This document shows, in pieces, positions 17,407 through 27,274 of a stretch of DNA of 64,000 nucleotides. The notes below the pieces were generated by a model, which saw only the letters and a list, made by a program, of their open reading frames with translations, was not told the DNA's origin and did not search any database. The stretch is from contig JAFEEG010000025.1 in the NCBI GenBank assembly GCA_018241225.1, forward strand, positions 1-64,000, read 5' to 3'. The position numbers and the translations under genes are program-made. Positions within the stretch are counted from its first letter, which is position 1. Each line of letters begins with the position of its first letter. The stretch comes from Pseudomonadota bacterium. GTDB taxonomy: Bacteria; Pseudomonadota; Gammaproteobacteria; Burkholderiales; Burkholderiaceae_C.

Positions 17407-18941
17407 ACCCGATGTCCTGGAACTGGCACGCCGACAAGAAGCGACTGCTGATGCTTCTGCTGGGCCTGACGGTGGGCGTGGAGTTTCTCGAGAACGGCAT
17501 GTTCGTCTTTGCCGCCAGCCACATCGTGGGCGGCATCGACGCGGCGCCGCGCGAGTTTGCGCAGGTACAAGCCGCCTACGCCATCGGAAGCATGACCATG
17601 ATCGTGCTGCAGCAATGGCTTTCGCGCCATTTCGGCTACCGGCGCTACCTCACCGTGGCGCTTGGCCTGTTCATGGCGGGCGGCTTCGCCTGCGCAGCGG
17701 CGCAAGACCTGTCGATGCTCACCTTCGCGCGCCTGCTGCAGGGCTTTGGCGGTGGCGCCCTCTTCACCAGCTGCCGGGTGCTGGTGCCCATGCTGTTTGC
17801 TCCGCGCGACCGGCCCCAGGCTCTGAAGGACTTCATGCTGGTGGCATTCGCGATGTCGGCCGCCTCGCCGCTGTTGGCCGCGGCCCTGGTCGAGCATTGG
17901 GGCTGGCGCTGGGTCTTCCTGGCTGCACAGCCCCTGGCAGCCCTTGCGCTTGCCGGTGCCTGGACCTTGCTGCCCGACGCAGTGGGCCGCGGCGGCGAGC
18001 CGGTGCGCTGGGCTGCAGGTCCGCTGCTGCTGTTCGCACTGGCCGTGACCCTGGTGCAGATGGGCCTGGCACAGGCGCGGTTCGAAATGTTCGCCCACCC
18101 TGCCCGGCTGGCGATCACCGCGCTATGCGGACTGGGCCTGCTGGGCTGGTTCTTCGCTCACCAGCTCAAGCATGACGAACCCCTGGTGCGGCTGCGCGAG
18201 CTGGGCCATCCGGTCTACCTGGCCGGCCTGGGCCTGTATTTCGTCCACTACTGCCTGGCCGGCGTGACGGGCTACGTGTTTCCGATCTACGCCGAGCGCG
18301 GCCTGGGCATGCCGCTGACCACCGCCGGCTGGCTCAACACCTTCTCCGCCCTGGTGACGCTCGCGGCGGCCTACGCCTACATCAAGCGGGGCGCGCGGCT
18401 GCCACGCAAGAAGCCGCTGATGGCCGCGGGCGCCCTTGCGCTGGCGCTGGCCGCCTGGCTGTTTGCCAGCATGCCGCCGCAGGCACCGGCAGGTGCGCTG
18501 CTGCTTGCGCTGGCGGCCAAAGGCGTGTTCGGCGCGCTGCTGGTGCTTCCAGTGGCCGGCCTCACCTTCCGCGACCTGGGCGACGAGCGCTTCGCCCACG
18601 GCTACCAAAGCAAGAACCTGATGCGCCAGGTGGCCGGCACCTTCGCCTCGGCACTGGCCGCCATCACGCTGCAGGACCGGCAATTTGCCAACTACGCGCA
18701 GATCGCGGGGAACATCGACGTGTCGAGCCCGCAGGCCAGCAGCTGGATCAACGGCCTGCAAGCCTCCCTGGCCGCACAGGGCATGTCGGGCGAGGACGCC
18801 CGGCACACTGCGCTGTCCACCCTCTCCCGTCTTGTCGACCAGCAGGCACTGCTCATGTCCTGCGAAGACCTCTATCGCCTGCTCGCCGTACTGGCGCTGG
18901 CCGCGGCCCTGATCATTGTGGTGCAACGCCGGCTGAAGTAA
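17403..18941 (+). CDS. MFS drug efflux transporter (DHA2-like)
   Basis: A 512-residue major facilitator permease with about 14 hydrophobic segments, the length and pattern of the DHA2 (EmrB-like) proton-drug antiporter family. The N-terminus has TVGVEFLENGMFVFAASHI, followed by the conserved ARLLQGFGGGALF region. A polar stretch at about residues 435-480 lies before the last membrane helix, as in EmrB-type proteins. No membrane fusion partner (EmrA) is adjacent. Expression is probably controlled by the overlapping marR and its operator. Confidence 0.9.
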   Translation: MNPMSWNWHADKKRLLMLLLGLTVGVEFLENGMFVFAASHIVGGIDAAPREFAQVQAAYAIGSMTMIVLQQWLSRHFGYRRYLTVALGLFMAGGFACAAAQDLSMLTFARLLQGFGGGALFTSCRVLVPMLFAPRDRPQALKDFMLVAFAMSAASPLLAAALVEHWGWRWVFLAAQPLAALALAGAWTLLPDAVGRGGEPVRWAAGPLLLFALAVTLVQMGLAQARFEMFAHPARLAITALCGLGLLGWFFAHQLKHDEPLVRLRELGHPVYLAGLGLYFVHYCLAGVTGYVFPIYAERGLGMPLTTAGWLNTFSALVTLAAAYAYIKRGARLPRKKPLMAAGALALALAAWLFASMPPQAPAGALLLALAAKGVFGALLVLPVAGLTFRDLGDERFAHGYQSKNLMRQVAGTFASALAAITLQDRQFANYAQIAGNIDVSSPQASSWINGLQASLAAQGMSGEDARHTALSTLSRLVDQQALLMSCEDLYRLLAVLALAAALIIVVQRRLK

Positions 18942-19045
18942 GCCCCTTGGCGCCGGCACGCGCCTTGCGCTCGTCTATGCTCACGGGAGTTCATCGGCGA
19001 GTGAAGAAAGAGTGCTCGCCCCTTCTGCAATCGAAGCATCCAAGA

Positions 19046-20302
19046 ATGAAAATCGCGATCGTGGGCGCCGGTATCGTCGGCATCACCACCGCCTGGGAGT
19101 TGACCGTCGACGGCCACGAGGTGTCGGTATTCGACCGACGCAACTCGGCCGCCGAGGAATCCAGCTTTGCCAACGCCGGCGTGGTGGCGCCCGGCTATGT
19201 CACGCCATGGGCTGCACCGGGCATGCGCGGCAAGGTGTTGCGCTCCGTGTTTTCCACGCACGGCGCAGTCAAGCTGCGCTGGCCGCTGTCCTTGCGGGAC
19301 GTGAGGTGGATGTCGCGCTTCCAGCGGGCCTGCACGCTCGAGGCCTACCTCCAGAACCGTGCGCGCATGCAGCGCCTGGCCTTCTACAGCCGGCTGCGGC
19401 TGCACGACATCGTGGCCGCGCGTGAACTCGAATACGACCGGGGCGACGGCTACATGGTGCTCTTGCGCGGCAAGCGCGAGGCCCAAATGGCGCAGCCCGG
19501 CCTGGAGGTGCTGCGCGCCGCCGGCTCCAAGTTCCGCGAGATCAATGCCGACGAGGCGCGACAGATCGAGCCGGCACTCAATGCCGACACGGAACTGGCC
19601 GGCGCCATCTATCTGCCCGACGACGAGGTCGGCAACTGTCGCCAATTCGCCCTGCTGCTCAAGCGGGAGGCCGAATCGCTCGGGGCGCAGTTCCACTTCG
19701 GCTGCGATATCGCGCCGCTGACCCGATCGGCGCCGCGTTCGCTCACGCTGATTGGCGGCTCGCCCGCACTGGATTTCGATGCCGTCATCGTCTGTGCGGG
19801 CCTGGCTTCGGCGCAACTGCTCAAGCCCCTGGGCTTGCGCATTCCGCTGACGCCCGTGTATGGCCATTCGGTCAGCGCGCACATCAAGGAATCGCTGCAC
19901 GCACCGCGCGGCGCCGTGATGGACGAGCGCTTCAAGGTCGCCATCTCCCGCCTGGGCATGCGGGTGCGCGTGGCTGGGGGCGCGGAGCTCGGCGGCCCGG
20001 CCGACCGCATCAACCCGGCCGCATTGAAAACGCTCTACAAGGTGCTGCACGACTGGTTTCCTGGCGCCGTCACGCTTCAACAGGGCGTGCAACAGTGGAA
20101 GGGTGCGCGCCCGATGCTGCCGGACGGCCCGCCGGTCATCGGCCCCAGTGGCATTCCGGGCGTGTGGCTCAACCTCGGGCATGGCTCCAGTGGCTGGGCC
20201 CTGTCCTGCGGCAGCGCGCGCGTGCTGGCCGATCTGGTGGCGGGGCAAGATCCGGGCATCGACCTCGAAGGCTTCGGCGTCGAGCGCCTGCTGGGCGACT
20301 AG
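19046..20302 (+). CDS. dadA: FAD-dependent D-amino acid dehydrogenase-like protein
   Basis: A 418-residue flavoprotein of the DAO/DadA family. It begins with the FAD-binding Rossmann motif IAIVGAGIVGITTAWEL, followed by SSFANAGVVAPGYVTPWAAPG, which is typical of the D-amino acid dehydrogenase small subunit. Near the C-terminus WKGARPMLPDGPPVIGPS and LNLGHGSSGWALSCGSARVL complete the flavin site. DadA deaminates D-alanine and other D-amino acids at the membrane. No alanine racemase (dadX) is adjacent. ATG 19046 starts the Rossmann fold directly; the longer open frame is unlikely. Confidence 0.85.
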   Translation: MKIAIVGAGIVGITTAWELTVDGHEVSVFDRRNSAAEESSFANAGVVAPGYVTPWAAPGMRGKVLRSVFSTHGAVKLRWPLSLRDVRWMSRFQRACTLEAYLQNRARMQRLAFYSRLRLHDIVAARELEYDRGDGYMVLLRGKREAQMAQPGLEVLRAAGSKFREINADEARQIEPALNADTELAGAIYLPDDEVGNCRQFALLLKREAESLGAQFHFGCDIAPLTRSAPRSLTLIGGSPALDFDAVIVCAGLASAQLLKPLGLRIPLTPVYGHSVSAHIKESLHAPRGAVMDERFKVAISRLGMRVRVAGGAELGGPADRINPAALKTLYKVLHDWFPGAVTLQQGVQQWKGARPMLPDGPPVIGPSGIPGVWLNLGHGSSGWALSCGSARVLADLVAGQDPGIDLEGFGVERLLGD

Positions 20303-20319
20303 AAGGAGGCATCCAGACC

Positions 20320-21762
20320 ATGCGCCGCATCACCTCCCACAGCCGTGACGAGTTGTTCGATGTGGCTGCCAGCAGGCGCATCGAGCAAGCGGCGGCCGCG
20401 CAGCTTGCGGCCCACACCCTGATGCGGCGCGCCGGCCTGGCCGTGGCGCGGCTGGCGGCTGCCATCGCACCAGACTCGCGCTGCATCTGGATCGCCTGCG
20501 GCCCCGGCAACAACGGTGGCGACGGCTTCGAGGCGGCAGCTCAATTGCACACGCGCGGTTTCGGCGTGCATGTGAGCTTTGCGGGCGAAGAGAGCAAGCT
20601 CCCCGCTGACGCGCTCGATGCCCTGCAGCGTGCGCGCCAGGCAGGCGTGCCCGTCGCCGCAGAGCCGCCCAGGCACTACGACCTGGCCATCGACGCCCTG
20701 CTGGGCCTGGGTGCCACGCGCGGGCCGGCTGGCGTGATGGCCCAGTGGCTCGATCGGATGTATCGCCAAGACCGCCCCGTGCTCAGTGTCGACCTGCCGT
20801 CCAGCCTGGATGCCGACACCGGCGTGGCGGCCTTCGACTTCGGGCACGCCCAAGACCGGCATTGCCTGAGCCTGCTGACGCTCAAGCCCGGCCTGTTCAC
20901 CGCGCAGGGCCGCGATGCGGCGGGACAGGTCTGGTTCGACGACCTGGGCTGCAGCCCGGGCGCGGAGAGCCCGGCGGCACTTCTCAATGCGCCGCCTCCC
21001 GACGAGGCGCGCGCCCATGCCACGCACAAGGGCAGCTACGGCGACGTTGCCGTGCTCGCAGGGGCACCTGGCATGGCCGGCGCAGCGCTGCTGGCTGCCA
21101 GCGCCGCCCTGCACGGTGGCGCTGGCCGCGTCTTCGTGGCCTTGCTCGACAGGACGCAGCCGGCTCTTTCGGCCATTCAGCCGGAGTTGATGTTCCGCGA
21201 CCCCGCATCGCTCGACTGGTCGCACTTGACCACCGTCTGCGGCTGCGGCGGCGGCACCGAAGTGCAGGCATGGCTGCCGCGACTGCTGGGCCTAGCGCCG
21301 CGCATCGTGCTCGATGCCGACGCGCTCAACGCCATCGCAGCCGATGGCGCACTGCAGGCCCAGGTGGCCGCGCGCAAGAACAAAGGCCAGCAGACGGTTC
21401 TGACGCCGCATCCGCTGGAAGCCGCTCGCTTGCTGGGCTGCGACACGGCCACCATCCAGCGCGACAGACTGGCCGCCGCGCAATCGCTGGCGCAGCGCTT
21501 TCAGGCGGTGGTGGTTCTCAAGGGGTCCGGCTCGATCATCGCTGCGCCCGATGCAACCCCGTTCATCAACCTGAGCGGCAACGCGCGCCTCGCAACGGGC
21601 GGCACGGGCGATGTGCTGGCCGGAATGATCGGCGCCAGGCTGGCGGGCGGCCAGGACGCGATGGCCAGCGCACGCGCCGCCGTCTGGCGGCACGGCGCAT
21701 TGGCCGACGGCTGGCCGCAAGACCAGCCCCTCAGTGCCAGCGCCCTTGCAGCCGCTGGCTGA
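20320..21762 (+). CDS. nnrDE: bifunctional NAD(P)H-hydrate epimerase / ADP-dependent dehydratase
   Basis: Repairs hydrated NADH and NADPH. The 480-residue protein fuses the YjeF N-terminal epimerase domain (about residues 1-210, with CGPGNNGGDGFEAA) to the ribokinase-fold dehydratase (about 220-480, with YGDVAVLAGAPGM, TPHPLEAARLLG, VVLKGSGSII and ATGGTGDVLAGMIG). A strong AGAAGGAGG lies about 10 bases upstream of the ATG at 20320. It starts 17 bases after the DadA-like gene and probably shares its transcript. It converges with the SDR gene. Confidence 0.95.
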   Translation: MRRITSHSRDELFDVAASRRIEQAAAAQLAAHTLMRRAGLAVARLAAAIAPDSRCIWIACGPGNNGGDGFEAAAQLHTRGFGVHVSFAGEESKLPADALDALQRARQAGVPVAAEPPRHYDLAIDALLGLGATRGPAGVMAQWLDRMYRQDRPVLSVDLPSSLDADTGVAAFDFGHAQDRHCLSLLTLKPGLFTAQGRDAAGQVWFDDLGCSPGAESPAALLNAPPPDEARAHATHKGSYGDVAVLAGAPGMAGAALLAASAALHGGAGRVFVALLDRTQPALSAIQPELMFRDPASLDWSHLTTVCGCGGGTEVQAWLPRLLGLAPRIVLDADALNAIAADGALQAQVAARKNKGQQTVLTPHPLEAARLLGCDTATIQRDRLAAAQSLAQRFQAVVVLKGSGSIIAAPDATPFINLSGNARLATGGTGDVLAGMIGARLAGGQDAMASARAAVWRHGALADGWPQDQPLSASALAAAG

Positions 21763-21774
21763 GAAGCAGCTTCT

Positions 21775-22533
21775 TCAGCCGCGGCCCACGAAGGGCATCT
21801 TGGTGGCCATCACCGTATGGAACAGGATGTTGGCTTCCAGCGGCAGGTTGGCCATGTAGAGCACCGACTGGCCGACGATCTTCACGTCGATCAGCGGTTC
21901 GATCGCGATCTCGCCGTTGGCCTGCGGCACGCCCTTGGCCATCTTGGAGGCCAGCTCGGTCATGGCATTGCCCACGTCGACCTGCCCCACGGCGATGTCG
22001 TACTTGCGGCCATCGAGCGACGCCGTCTTGGTCAGGCCCTGCACGGCGTGCTTGGTCGAGGTGTAGGCCAGCGAGTTGGGCCGCGGCGCGTGCGCCGAGA
22101 TGGAGCCGTTGTTGATGATGCGGCCGCCGCGCGGGCTTTGCCTGGACATCACCCGGAACGCCTGCTGGATGCAATAGAACATGCCGTTCAGGTTGATGTC
22201 CACCACGCCCCGCCATTGCTCGGGCGTCCAGTCCATCATGTCGCCGGGCGGGTTGCCCACGCCGGCGTTGTTGAACAGCAGGTCCACGCGGCCGAACTTG
22301 GCCACGGCCGCGGCGAACAGCGCCTCGACCGACTTGGGGTCGGCCACGTCGGTGGGCACAGCCAGCACGCGCTCGCCGGCGCCCGATTCCTTGGCCACGG
22401 CTTCCAGCGGCTCGGCGCGGCGCCCGGCCAGCGCCACGCTCCAGCCGTCGCCCAGCAGGGCCAGGGCGGCAGCACGGCCGATGCCGGAGCCGGCACCCGT
22501 CACGATCGCAATGCGGCTCGTCGATTCACTCAT
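21775..22533 (-). CDS. short-chain dehydrogenase/reductase
   Basis: A 252-residue classical SDR. The cofactor motif is TGAGSGIGRAAALAL (TGxxxGxG), the structural motif is LFNNAGVGN, and the catalytic Ser-Tyr-Lys set lies in NNGSISAH and YTSTKHAV. AGRR after the second strand contains basic residues that would favour NADP(H). It is read convergently to nnrDE and lies 24 bases upstream... that is, before rnr on the same strand's downstream side: rnr ends at 22558 and this gene starts at 22533, so it may be co-transcribed with rnr. The substrate cannot be inferred. Confidence 0.9.
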   Translation of the reverse strand: MSESTSRIAIVTGAGSGIGRAAALALLGDGWSVALAGRRAEPLEAVAKESGAGERVLAVPTDVADPKSVEALFAAAVAKFGRVDLLFNNAGVGNPPGDMMDWTPEQWRGVVDINLNGMFYCIQQAFRVMSRQSPRGGRIINNGSISAHAPRPNSLAYTSTKHAVQGLTKTASLDGRKYDIAVGQVDVGNAMTELASKMAKGVPQANGEIAIEPLIDVKIVGQSVLYMANLPLEANILFHTVMATKMPFVGRG

Positions 22534-22557
22534 CTGTCTTGATCTCCTTGTTGTGGT

Positions 22558-24849
22558 TCATCGGCGCGCGGTGCGCCCCTTGCCCTTCATCTTGCTCGTG
22601 GCCTTCTTGACCGCCGAGCGCAGGGCCTGGATGGGCGATTGTGCCGAACGCGAGCTTTCGCTCTTCTTGCGGCCCGAACGCTTGTCGGCGGCCTTGGCCG
22701 GCACGCCGGTCGGACCACCGGGCAGGCCCTTGTCCTTGAGCGCGCGATTGGTGAGCTCTTCGCCTTCGCGCACCAGGCGGAAGTCGATCTTGCGGCCGTC
22801 CAGGTCGACGCGGCTGACCTGCACCCGCACGCGCGAGCCGATGGCGTAGCGGATGCCGGTGCGCTCGCCGCGCAGTTCCTGCCGGGCCTCGTCGAACTTG
22901 AAGTACTCGCCACCCAGCTCGGTGATGTGCACCAGGCCTTCGACATACATGGCGTCGAGCGTGACGAAGATGCCGAAGGTGGTGGCCGCAGTGACCACGC
23001 CGCCGTATTCCTCGCCCAGGTGCTCGCGCATGTACTTGCACTTCAGCCATGCCTCGACGTCGCGGCTGGCCTCGTCGGCGCGCCGCTCGTTGGCACTGCA
23101 ATGCAGGCCGGCGGCCTCCCAGGCCATGACTTCCTTGCTGGGCGCCACGCTGGCCTTCTGCGGCTTGGCGCTGGGCGCCTTCACCCGCGAAGCCAGGCGC
23201 TTGGCCAGCTTGGCATGCGCCTCGCCCGGCGTGGGCAGCATCGGCAACTGGTACTTGGTCTTGCCCAGGATGGCCTTGATGACCCGGTGCACCAGCAGGT
23301 CGGGGTAACGGCGGATCGGGCTGGTGAAGTGCGTGTAGGCCTCGTACGCCAGGCCGAAGTGGCCGCTGTTGATTGGCGTATAGATGGCCTGCTGCATCGA
23401 GCGCAGCAGCATGGTGTGGATCTGCTGCGCGTCGGGCCGGTCCTTGGTGGCCTCGGCCACCGCCTGGAACTCGGCAGGACGCGGATCGTCGCTGATCGAC
23501 ATGCCCACGCCCATGGCCTTGAGGTAGTTGCGCAGGATTTCCTTCTTCTCGGGCGTGGGGCCTTCGTGCACGCGGAACAGGCCCGGGTGCTTGCCTTCGG
23601 CGATGAAGTCGGCGCTGCACACGTTGGCCGCGAGCATGGCCTCTTCGATGAGGCGGTGCGCCTCGGTGCGCACGCGCGGCACGATCTTCTCGATGCGTCC
23701 GGCGTCGTCGCAGATGATCTGCGTCTCGGTGGTCTCGAAGTCCACCGCGCCGCGCACCGAGCGCGCCTTGAGCAGCGCGCGGTACACGTCGTGCAGGTTC
23801 AGCAGGTCCTTCACGCGCTCCTTGCGCTTGCCGGCCTCGGGGCCGCGCGTGTTGGCAAGAATGGCCGCCACCTCGGTGTAGGTGAAGCGGGCGTGGCTGA
23901 ACATCACGGCCGGATAGAACTGGTAGGCGTAGATCTCGCCGGCATTGGTCACCAGCATGTCGCACACCATGCACAGGCGTTCCACCTCGGGGTTGAGCGA
24001 GCACAAGCCGTTGGAGAGCTTCTCCGGCAGCATCGGGATCACCCGGCGCGGAAAGTACACGCTGGTGGCGCGGTCGTAGGCGTCGATGTCGATGTCGCTG
24101 CCGGTCTGCACATAGTGGCTCACGTCGGCAATGGCCACCAGCAGGCGCCAGCCCTTGGTGCGGCCGACCTTGGCAGGTTCGCAGTACACCGCGTCGTCGA
24201 AATCGCGGGCATCTTCGCCGTCGATGGTGACCAGCGGGATGTCGGTCAGGTCGACGCGGCCGCGCTTGTCGGTGGCGCGCACCTTGTCGGGCAGCGCCTT
24301 CGCCTGCGTCAGGCAGGCTTCAGAGAATTCGTGCGGCACGCCGTACTTGCGCACCGCAATTTCGATCTCCATGCCGGGGTCGTCGATTTCGCCCAGCACT
24401 TCCTTCACGCGGCCCACGGGCTGGCCGAACAGGGCCGGCGGCTCGGTGAGCTGCACCACCACCACCTGCCCGACCTTGGCCGGACCCGTGGCGCCCTTGG
24501 GAATGAGTACGTCCTGGCCGTAGCGCTTGTCCTCGGGCGCCACCAGCCACACGCCGCCTTCATGCAGCAGGCGGCCGATGATGGGCTGCTCGGGGCGCTC
24601 GACGATTTCCACCACGCGCCCCTCGGGGCGACCGCGACGGTCTTGCCGCACAACGCGCGCTTTCACGCGGTCCTTGTGCAGGACGGCACGCATCTCGTTG
24701 GGGGGCAGATAGATGTCCGCGTCGCCGTCATCACGCAACACAAAACCGTGTCCGTCGCGGTGTCCTTGGACAATTCCTTCAACTTCTTCCGACAGAACGC
24801 CGGAGTGGCCTAAATTTTTGATATGATTCCTCTCGTTCCTGAAAAACAA
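22558..24849 (-). CDS. rnr: ribonuclease R
   Basis: Processive 3'-5' exoribonuclease of the RNB family that can degrade structured RNA. It contains cold-shock OB domains (about residues 30-200), the RNB catalytic domain with TIDGEDARDFDDAVYCE (the metal-binding aspartates), the HFTSPIRRYPDLLVHR motif and an S1 domain (GVVTAATTFGIFVTL), and ends in a Lys/Arg-rich tail. The length of up to 763 residues is normal. The start is unresolved: the frame opens at TTG 24849, and the first ATG is 52 codons in and would remove part of the OB domain. A good GAGAGGA precedes an ATC codon at 24820-24822, so a non-standard start is possible. Confidence 0.95.
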   Translation of the reverse strand: MFFRNERNHIKNLGHSGVLSEEVEGIVQGHRDGHGFVLRDDGDADIYLPPNEMRAVLHKDRVKARVVRQDRRGRPEGRVVEIVERPEQPIIGRLLHEGGVWLVAPEDKRYGQDVLIPKGATGPAKVGQVVVVQLTEPPALFGQPVGRVKEVLGEIDDPGMEIEIAVRKYGVPHEFSEACLTQAKALPDKVRATDKRGRVDLTDIPLVTIDGEDARDFDDAVYCEPAKVGRTKGWRLLVAIADVSHYVQTGSDIDIDAYDRATSVYFPRRVIPMLPEKLSNGLCSLNPEVERLCMVCDMLVTNAGEIYAYQFYPAVMFSHARFTYTEVAAILANTRGPEAGKRKERVKDLLNLHDVYRALLKARSVRGAVDFETTETQIICDDAGRIEKIVPRVRTEAHRLIEEAMLAANVCSADFIAEGKHPGLFRVHEGPTPEKKEILRNYLKAMGVGMSISDDPRPAEFQAVAEATKDRPDAQQIHTMLLRSMQQAIYTPINSGHFGLAYEAYTHFTSPIRRYPDLLVHRVIKAILGKTKYQLPMLPTPGEAHAKLAKRLASRVKAPSAKPQKASVAPSKEVMAWEAAGLHCSANERRADEASRDVEAWLKCKYMREHLGEEYGGVVTAATTFGIFVTLDAMYVEGLVHITELGGEYFKFDEARQELRGERTGIRYAIGSRVRVQVSRVDLDGRKIDFRLVREGEELTNRALKDKGLPGGPTGVPAKAADKRSGRKKSESSRSAQSPIQALRSAVKKATSKMKGKGRTARR

Positions 24850-24894
24850 AACACGTTGCAGGGAAGACCAACAGGTTAACTCAGCAGCGTGTGG

Positions 24895-24979
<85 letters not shown>

Positions 24980-24988
24980 ACAAACAAG

Positions 24989-25024
24989 ATCCCCTGCAAA
25001 TGAAGATTTGCAGGGGATTTTTGT
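24989..25024 (+). terminator. Rho-independent terminator of tRNA-Leu
   Basis: A 13-bp perfect stem (ATCCCCTGCAAAT / ATTTGCAGGGGAT) with a GAAG tetraloop is followed by TTTTGTTTT. It starts 9 bases after the tRNA CCA. Confidence 0.95.
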
Positions 25025-25183
25025 TTTGGGGTTGGGCCGGCATGTGTACGGAGTGCGTCGTCTGTTCTCTTCGGGGCGCGAAGCACTTTTATCAAGGGCT
25101 ACGCGCAGCCATCATGACACACACGGCTGACACTTCGGGCCCCACTTTTGCGAATGAGGCCCTTGATCGCATTCCGGTGCGGC

Positions 25184-26581
25184 TCAGATGGGCAGCGCAA
25201 TCAGATCGTGGCCCTGCGTGTCCACGATGCGCGCCTTGGTGAATTCGCCCACCTTGAGCTGCTTGCTGATCTTTTCGGGCGGCAACAGCCGCACGATGCC
25301 GTCGATTTCCGGTGCATCTGCATAGCTGCGCCCCACTCCGCCCTTGCGGCCCATGGCCGGCGCCGAGTCCACCAGCACCTGCATCGTTGCGCCGATGCGA
25401 CGGCGCAGGCGCGCAATCGACACTTCTTCCGCAACCTCCATGAAGCGCGAACGCCGCGCCTCGCGCTCGGCCTCGGGCAGCATGCCGGGAATATCGTTGG
25501 CGGTGGCGCCCTCCACAGGGCTGTAAGCAAAGCACCCGGCGCGATCGATCTCGGCCTCGCGGATGAAGTTCAGCAGATGCTCGAACTCTTCTTCCGTCTC
25601 GCCCGGGAAGCCTGCGATGAAGGTACTGCGGATCACCAGCTCGGGGCACATCTCGCGCCACCTGGCGATGCGCTCCAGATTTTTCTCGCCGCTGGCCGGG
25701 CGCTTCATGCGCTTGAGCACGTCGGGGTGGCTGTGCTGCAGCGGCACGTCCAGGTAGGGAAGCACGCGGCCTTCGGCCATCAGCGGAATCACCTCGTCCA
25801 CGCTGGGATACGGGTACACGTAGTGCAGCCGCACCCAGGCGCCATAGGGCTCGGCGATCTCGCCCAGCGTGCGCACCAGGTCGAGCATGCGGGTCTTGAC
25901 CGGCTTGCCGTCCCAGAAGCCCGTGCGGTACTTGATGTCCACGCCGTAGGCAGAGGTGTCCTGGCTGATGACCAGAAGCTCCTTCACGCCGCCTTCGAAC
26001 AGTGCCTTGGCTTCCTTGAGCACATCGCCCACCGGCCGCGACACGAGGTCGCCGCGCATCGAGGGAATGATGCAGAAGGTGCAGCGGTGGTTGCAGCCCT
26101 CGCTGATCTTCAGGTAGGCGTAGTGCTTGGGCGTGAGCTTGATGCCCATGGGCGGCACCAGGTCCACGAAGGGGTCGTGCGGCTTGGGCAGGTTGGCGTG
26201 CACCGCATCCATCACTTCCTGCGTGGCATGCGGGCCCGTGACGGCCAGCACGCTGGGGTGCATCTGGCGAACCAGGTTGCCACCGCTGTCGCCGCTCTTG
26301 GCGCCCAGGCAGCCGGTGACGATCACGCGGCCGTTCTCGGCCAGCGCCTCGCCGATGGTGTCCAGGCTTTCCTTCACGGCATCGTCGATGAAGCCGCAGG
26401 TGTTGACGATAACGAGGTCGGCGCCCTCGAAGGTCTTGGAGGTCTGGTAGCCCTCGGCGCTCAGTTGCGTAAGGATCAGTTCGGAGTCGGTCAGGGCCTT
26501 GGGGCAACCCAGGCTGACAAAGCCCACTTTGGGCGCGGTGGCGGGGTTTTCAAGACGTTCGGGGGAGGCTGCTTCGCTCAT
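25184..26581 (-). CDS. rimO: ribosomal protein S12 methylthiotransferase RimO
   Basis: Radical-SAM enzyme that adds a methylthio group to the conserved aspartate of ribosomal protein S12. The 465-residue protein has the N-terminal UPF0004 domain with three auxiliary-cluster cysteines (SLGCPK Cys26, NTCGF Cys62, TGCLG Cys91), the radical-SAM CxxxCxxC in EGCNHRCTFC (Cys163, 167, 170), and a C-terminal TRAM domain. ATG 26581 (MSEAASPE) was chosen over an upstream in-frame start that lacks conservation. It is preceded by phaR on the same strand. Confidence 0.96.
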   Translation of the reverse strand: MSEAASPERLENPATAPKVGFVSLGCPKALTDSELILTQLSAEGYQTSKTFEGADLVIVNTCGFIDDAVKESLDTIGEALAENGRVIVTGCLGAKSGDSGGNLVRQMHPSVLAVTGPHATQEVMDAVHANLPKPHDPFVDLVPPMGIKLTPKHYAYLKISEGCNHRCTFCIIPSMRGDLVSRPVGDVLKEAKALFEGGVKELLVISQDTSAYGVDIKYRTGFWDGKPVKTRMLDLVRTLGEIAEPYGAWVRLHYVYPYPSVDEVIPLMAEGRVLPYLDVPLQHSHPDVLKRMKRPASGEKNLERIARWREMCPELVIRSTFIAGFPGETEEEFEHLLNFIREAEIDRAGCFAYSPVEGATANDIPGMLPEAEREARRSRFMEVAEEVSIARLRRRIGATMQVLVDSAPAMGRKGGVGRSYADAPEIDGIVRLLPPEKISKQLKVGEFTKARIVDTQGHDLIALPI

Positions 26582-26660
26582 CCCCGTATTGTCCCAGGGA
26601 ACGCCCTGCCCGGCCCGCACGGGGCCTTGGCAGCCTCAAGGCACCCCCTTTTCAGCTGCG

Positions 26661-27164
26661 CTAGGGCCGCTTGATGCCGAACGCGGCCAGCGCCTGTTCG
26701 GCGTTCTTCTGCATCTGCTCCTGCAGCTGCTTGAAGGCGTTTTGCGACTGCTCGGCGTAGCTGCCCATCATGAAGCGCGACCACATCTCGGGCGAGAGCG
26801 TTTCGGCGTTCTCGGCCATGCGCGTCTGCAGCTCGGTCATGGCCTGGATATTCTTCTCGAGGTAGGGCCCCATGTAGCCCTGCATGGCCTGGCCGTAGAA
26901 GCGGATGATGCTGGCCAGCGCCTGCTCGCTGAACATGGGCGCGCCGCCCGCTTCTTCTTCCAGGATGATCTGCAGCAGGATGCTGCGGGTGAGGTCGTCG
27001 CCGCTCTTGGCATCCCGCACCACGAAGGCAGCCTTGGACATCACCAGTTGCTTGACCTCGGCCAGCGTGATGTAGGAGGAGGTTTCCGTGTCGTAGAGCC
27101 TGCGGTTCGGATACTTCTTGATCACTCGCTGCGCCGGCTTGCCGGCGGCCTTCTTGCTCTGCAC
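26661..27164 (-). CDS. phaR: polyhydroxyalkanoate synthesis repressor PhaR
   Basis: DNA-binding regulator that senses PHB/PHA granules and represses phasin and synthesis genes. The 167-residue protein has the PHB/PHA accumulation regulator DNA-binding domain at the N-terminus, recognised by VIKKYPNRRLYDTETSSYIT, and the following PHB_acc domain (ILEEEAGGAPMFSEQALASI). The C-terminus is helical and Gln-rich. The start is GTG at 27164 with an AAGGAG upstream. No phaC, phaA or phaB gene is in the window, so its targets are elsewhere. Confidence 0.93.
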   Translation of the reverse strand: MQSKKAAGKPAQRVIKKYPNRRLYDTETSSYITLAEVKQLVMSKAAFVVRDAKSGDDLTRSILLQIILEEEAGGAPMFSEQALASIIRFYGQAMQGYMGPYLEKNIQAMTELQTRMAENAETLSPEMWSRFMMGSYAEQSQNAFKQLQEQMQKNAEQALAAFGIKRP

Positions 27165-27274
27165 TTGGGAAATCTCCTTGTCGGGACGGTCGGGTTGGAC
27201 GCCAATAGCGCCCGGGCCATTCTAGGGAGCGGGTTTGCTGCACCGCGCCAAGGTTTACCCTCTTCGGGATTCCC

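Noticed and set aside
25025..25183. A small gene between tRNA-Leu and rimO.
   Set aside because: Only a short plus-strand frame without a ribosome-binding site or recognisable sequence; nothing supports coding.
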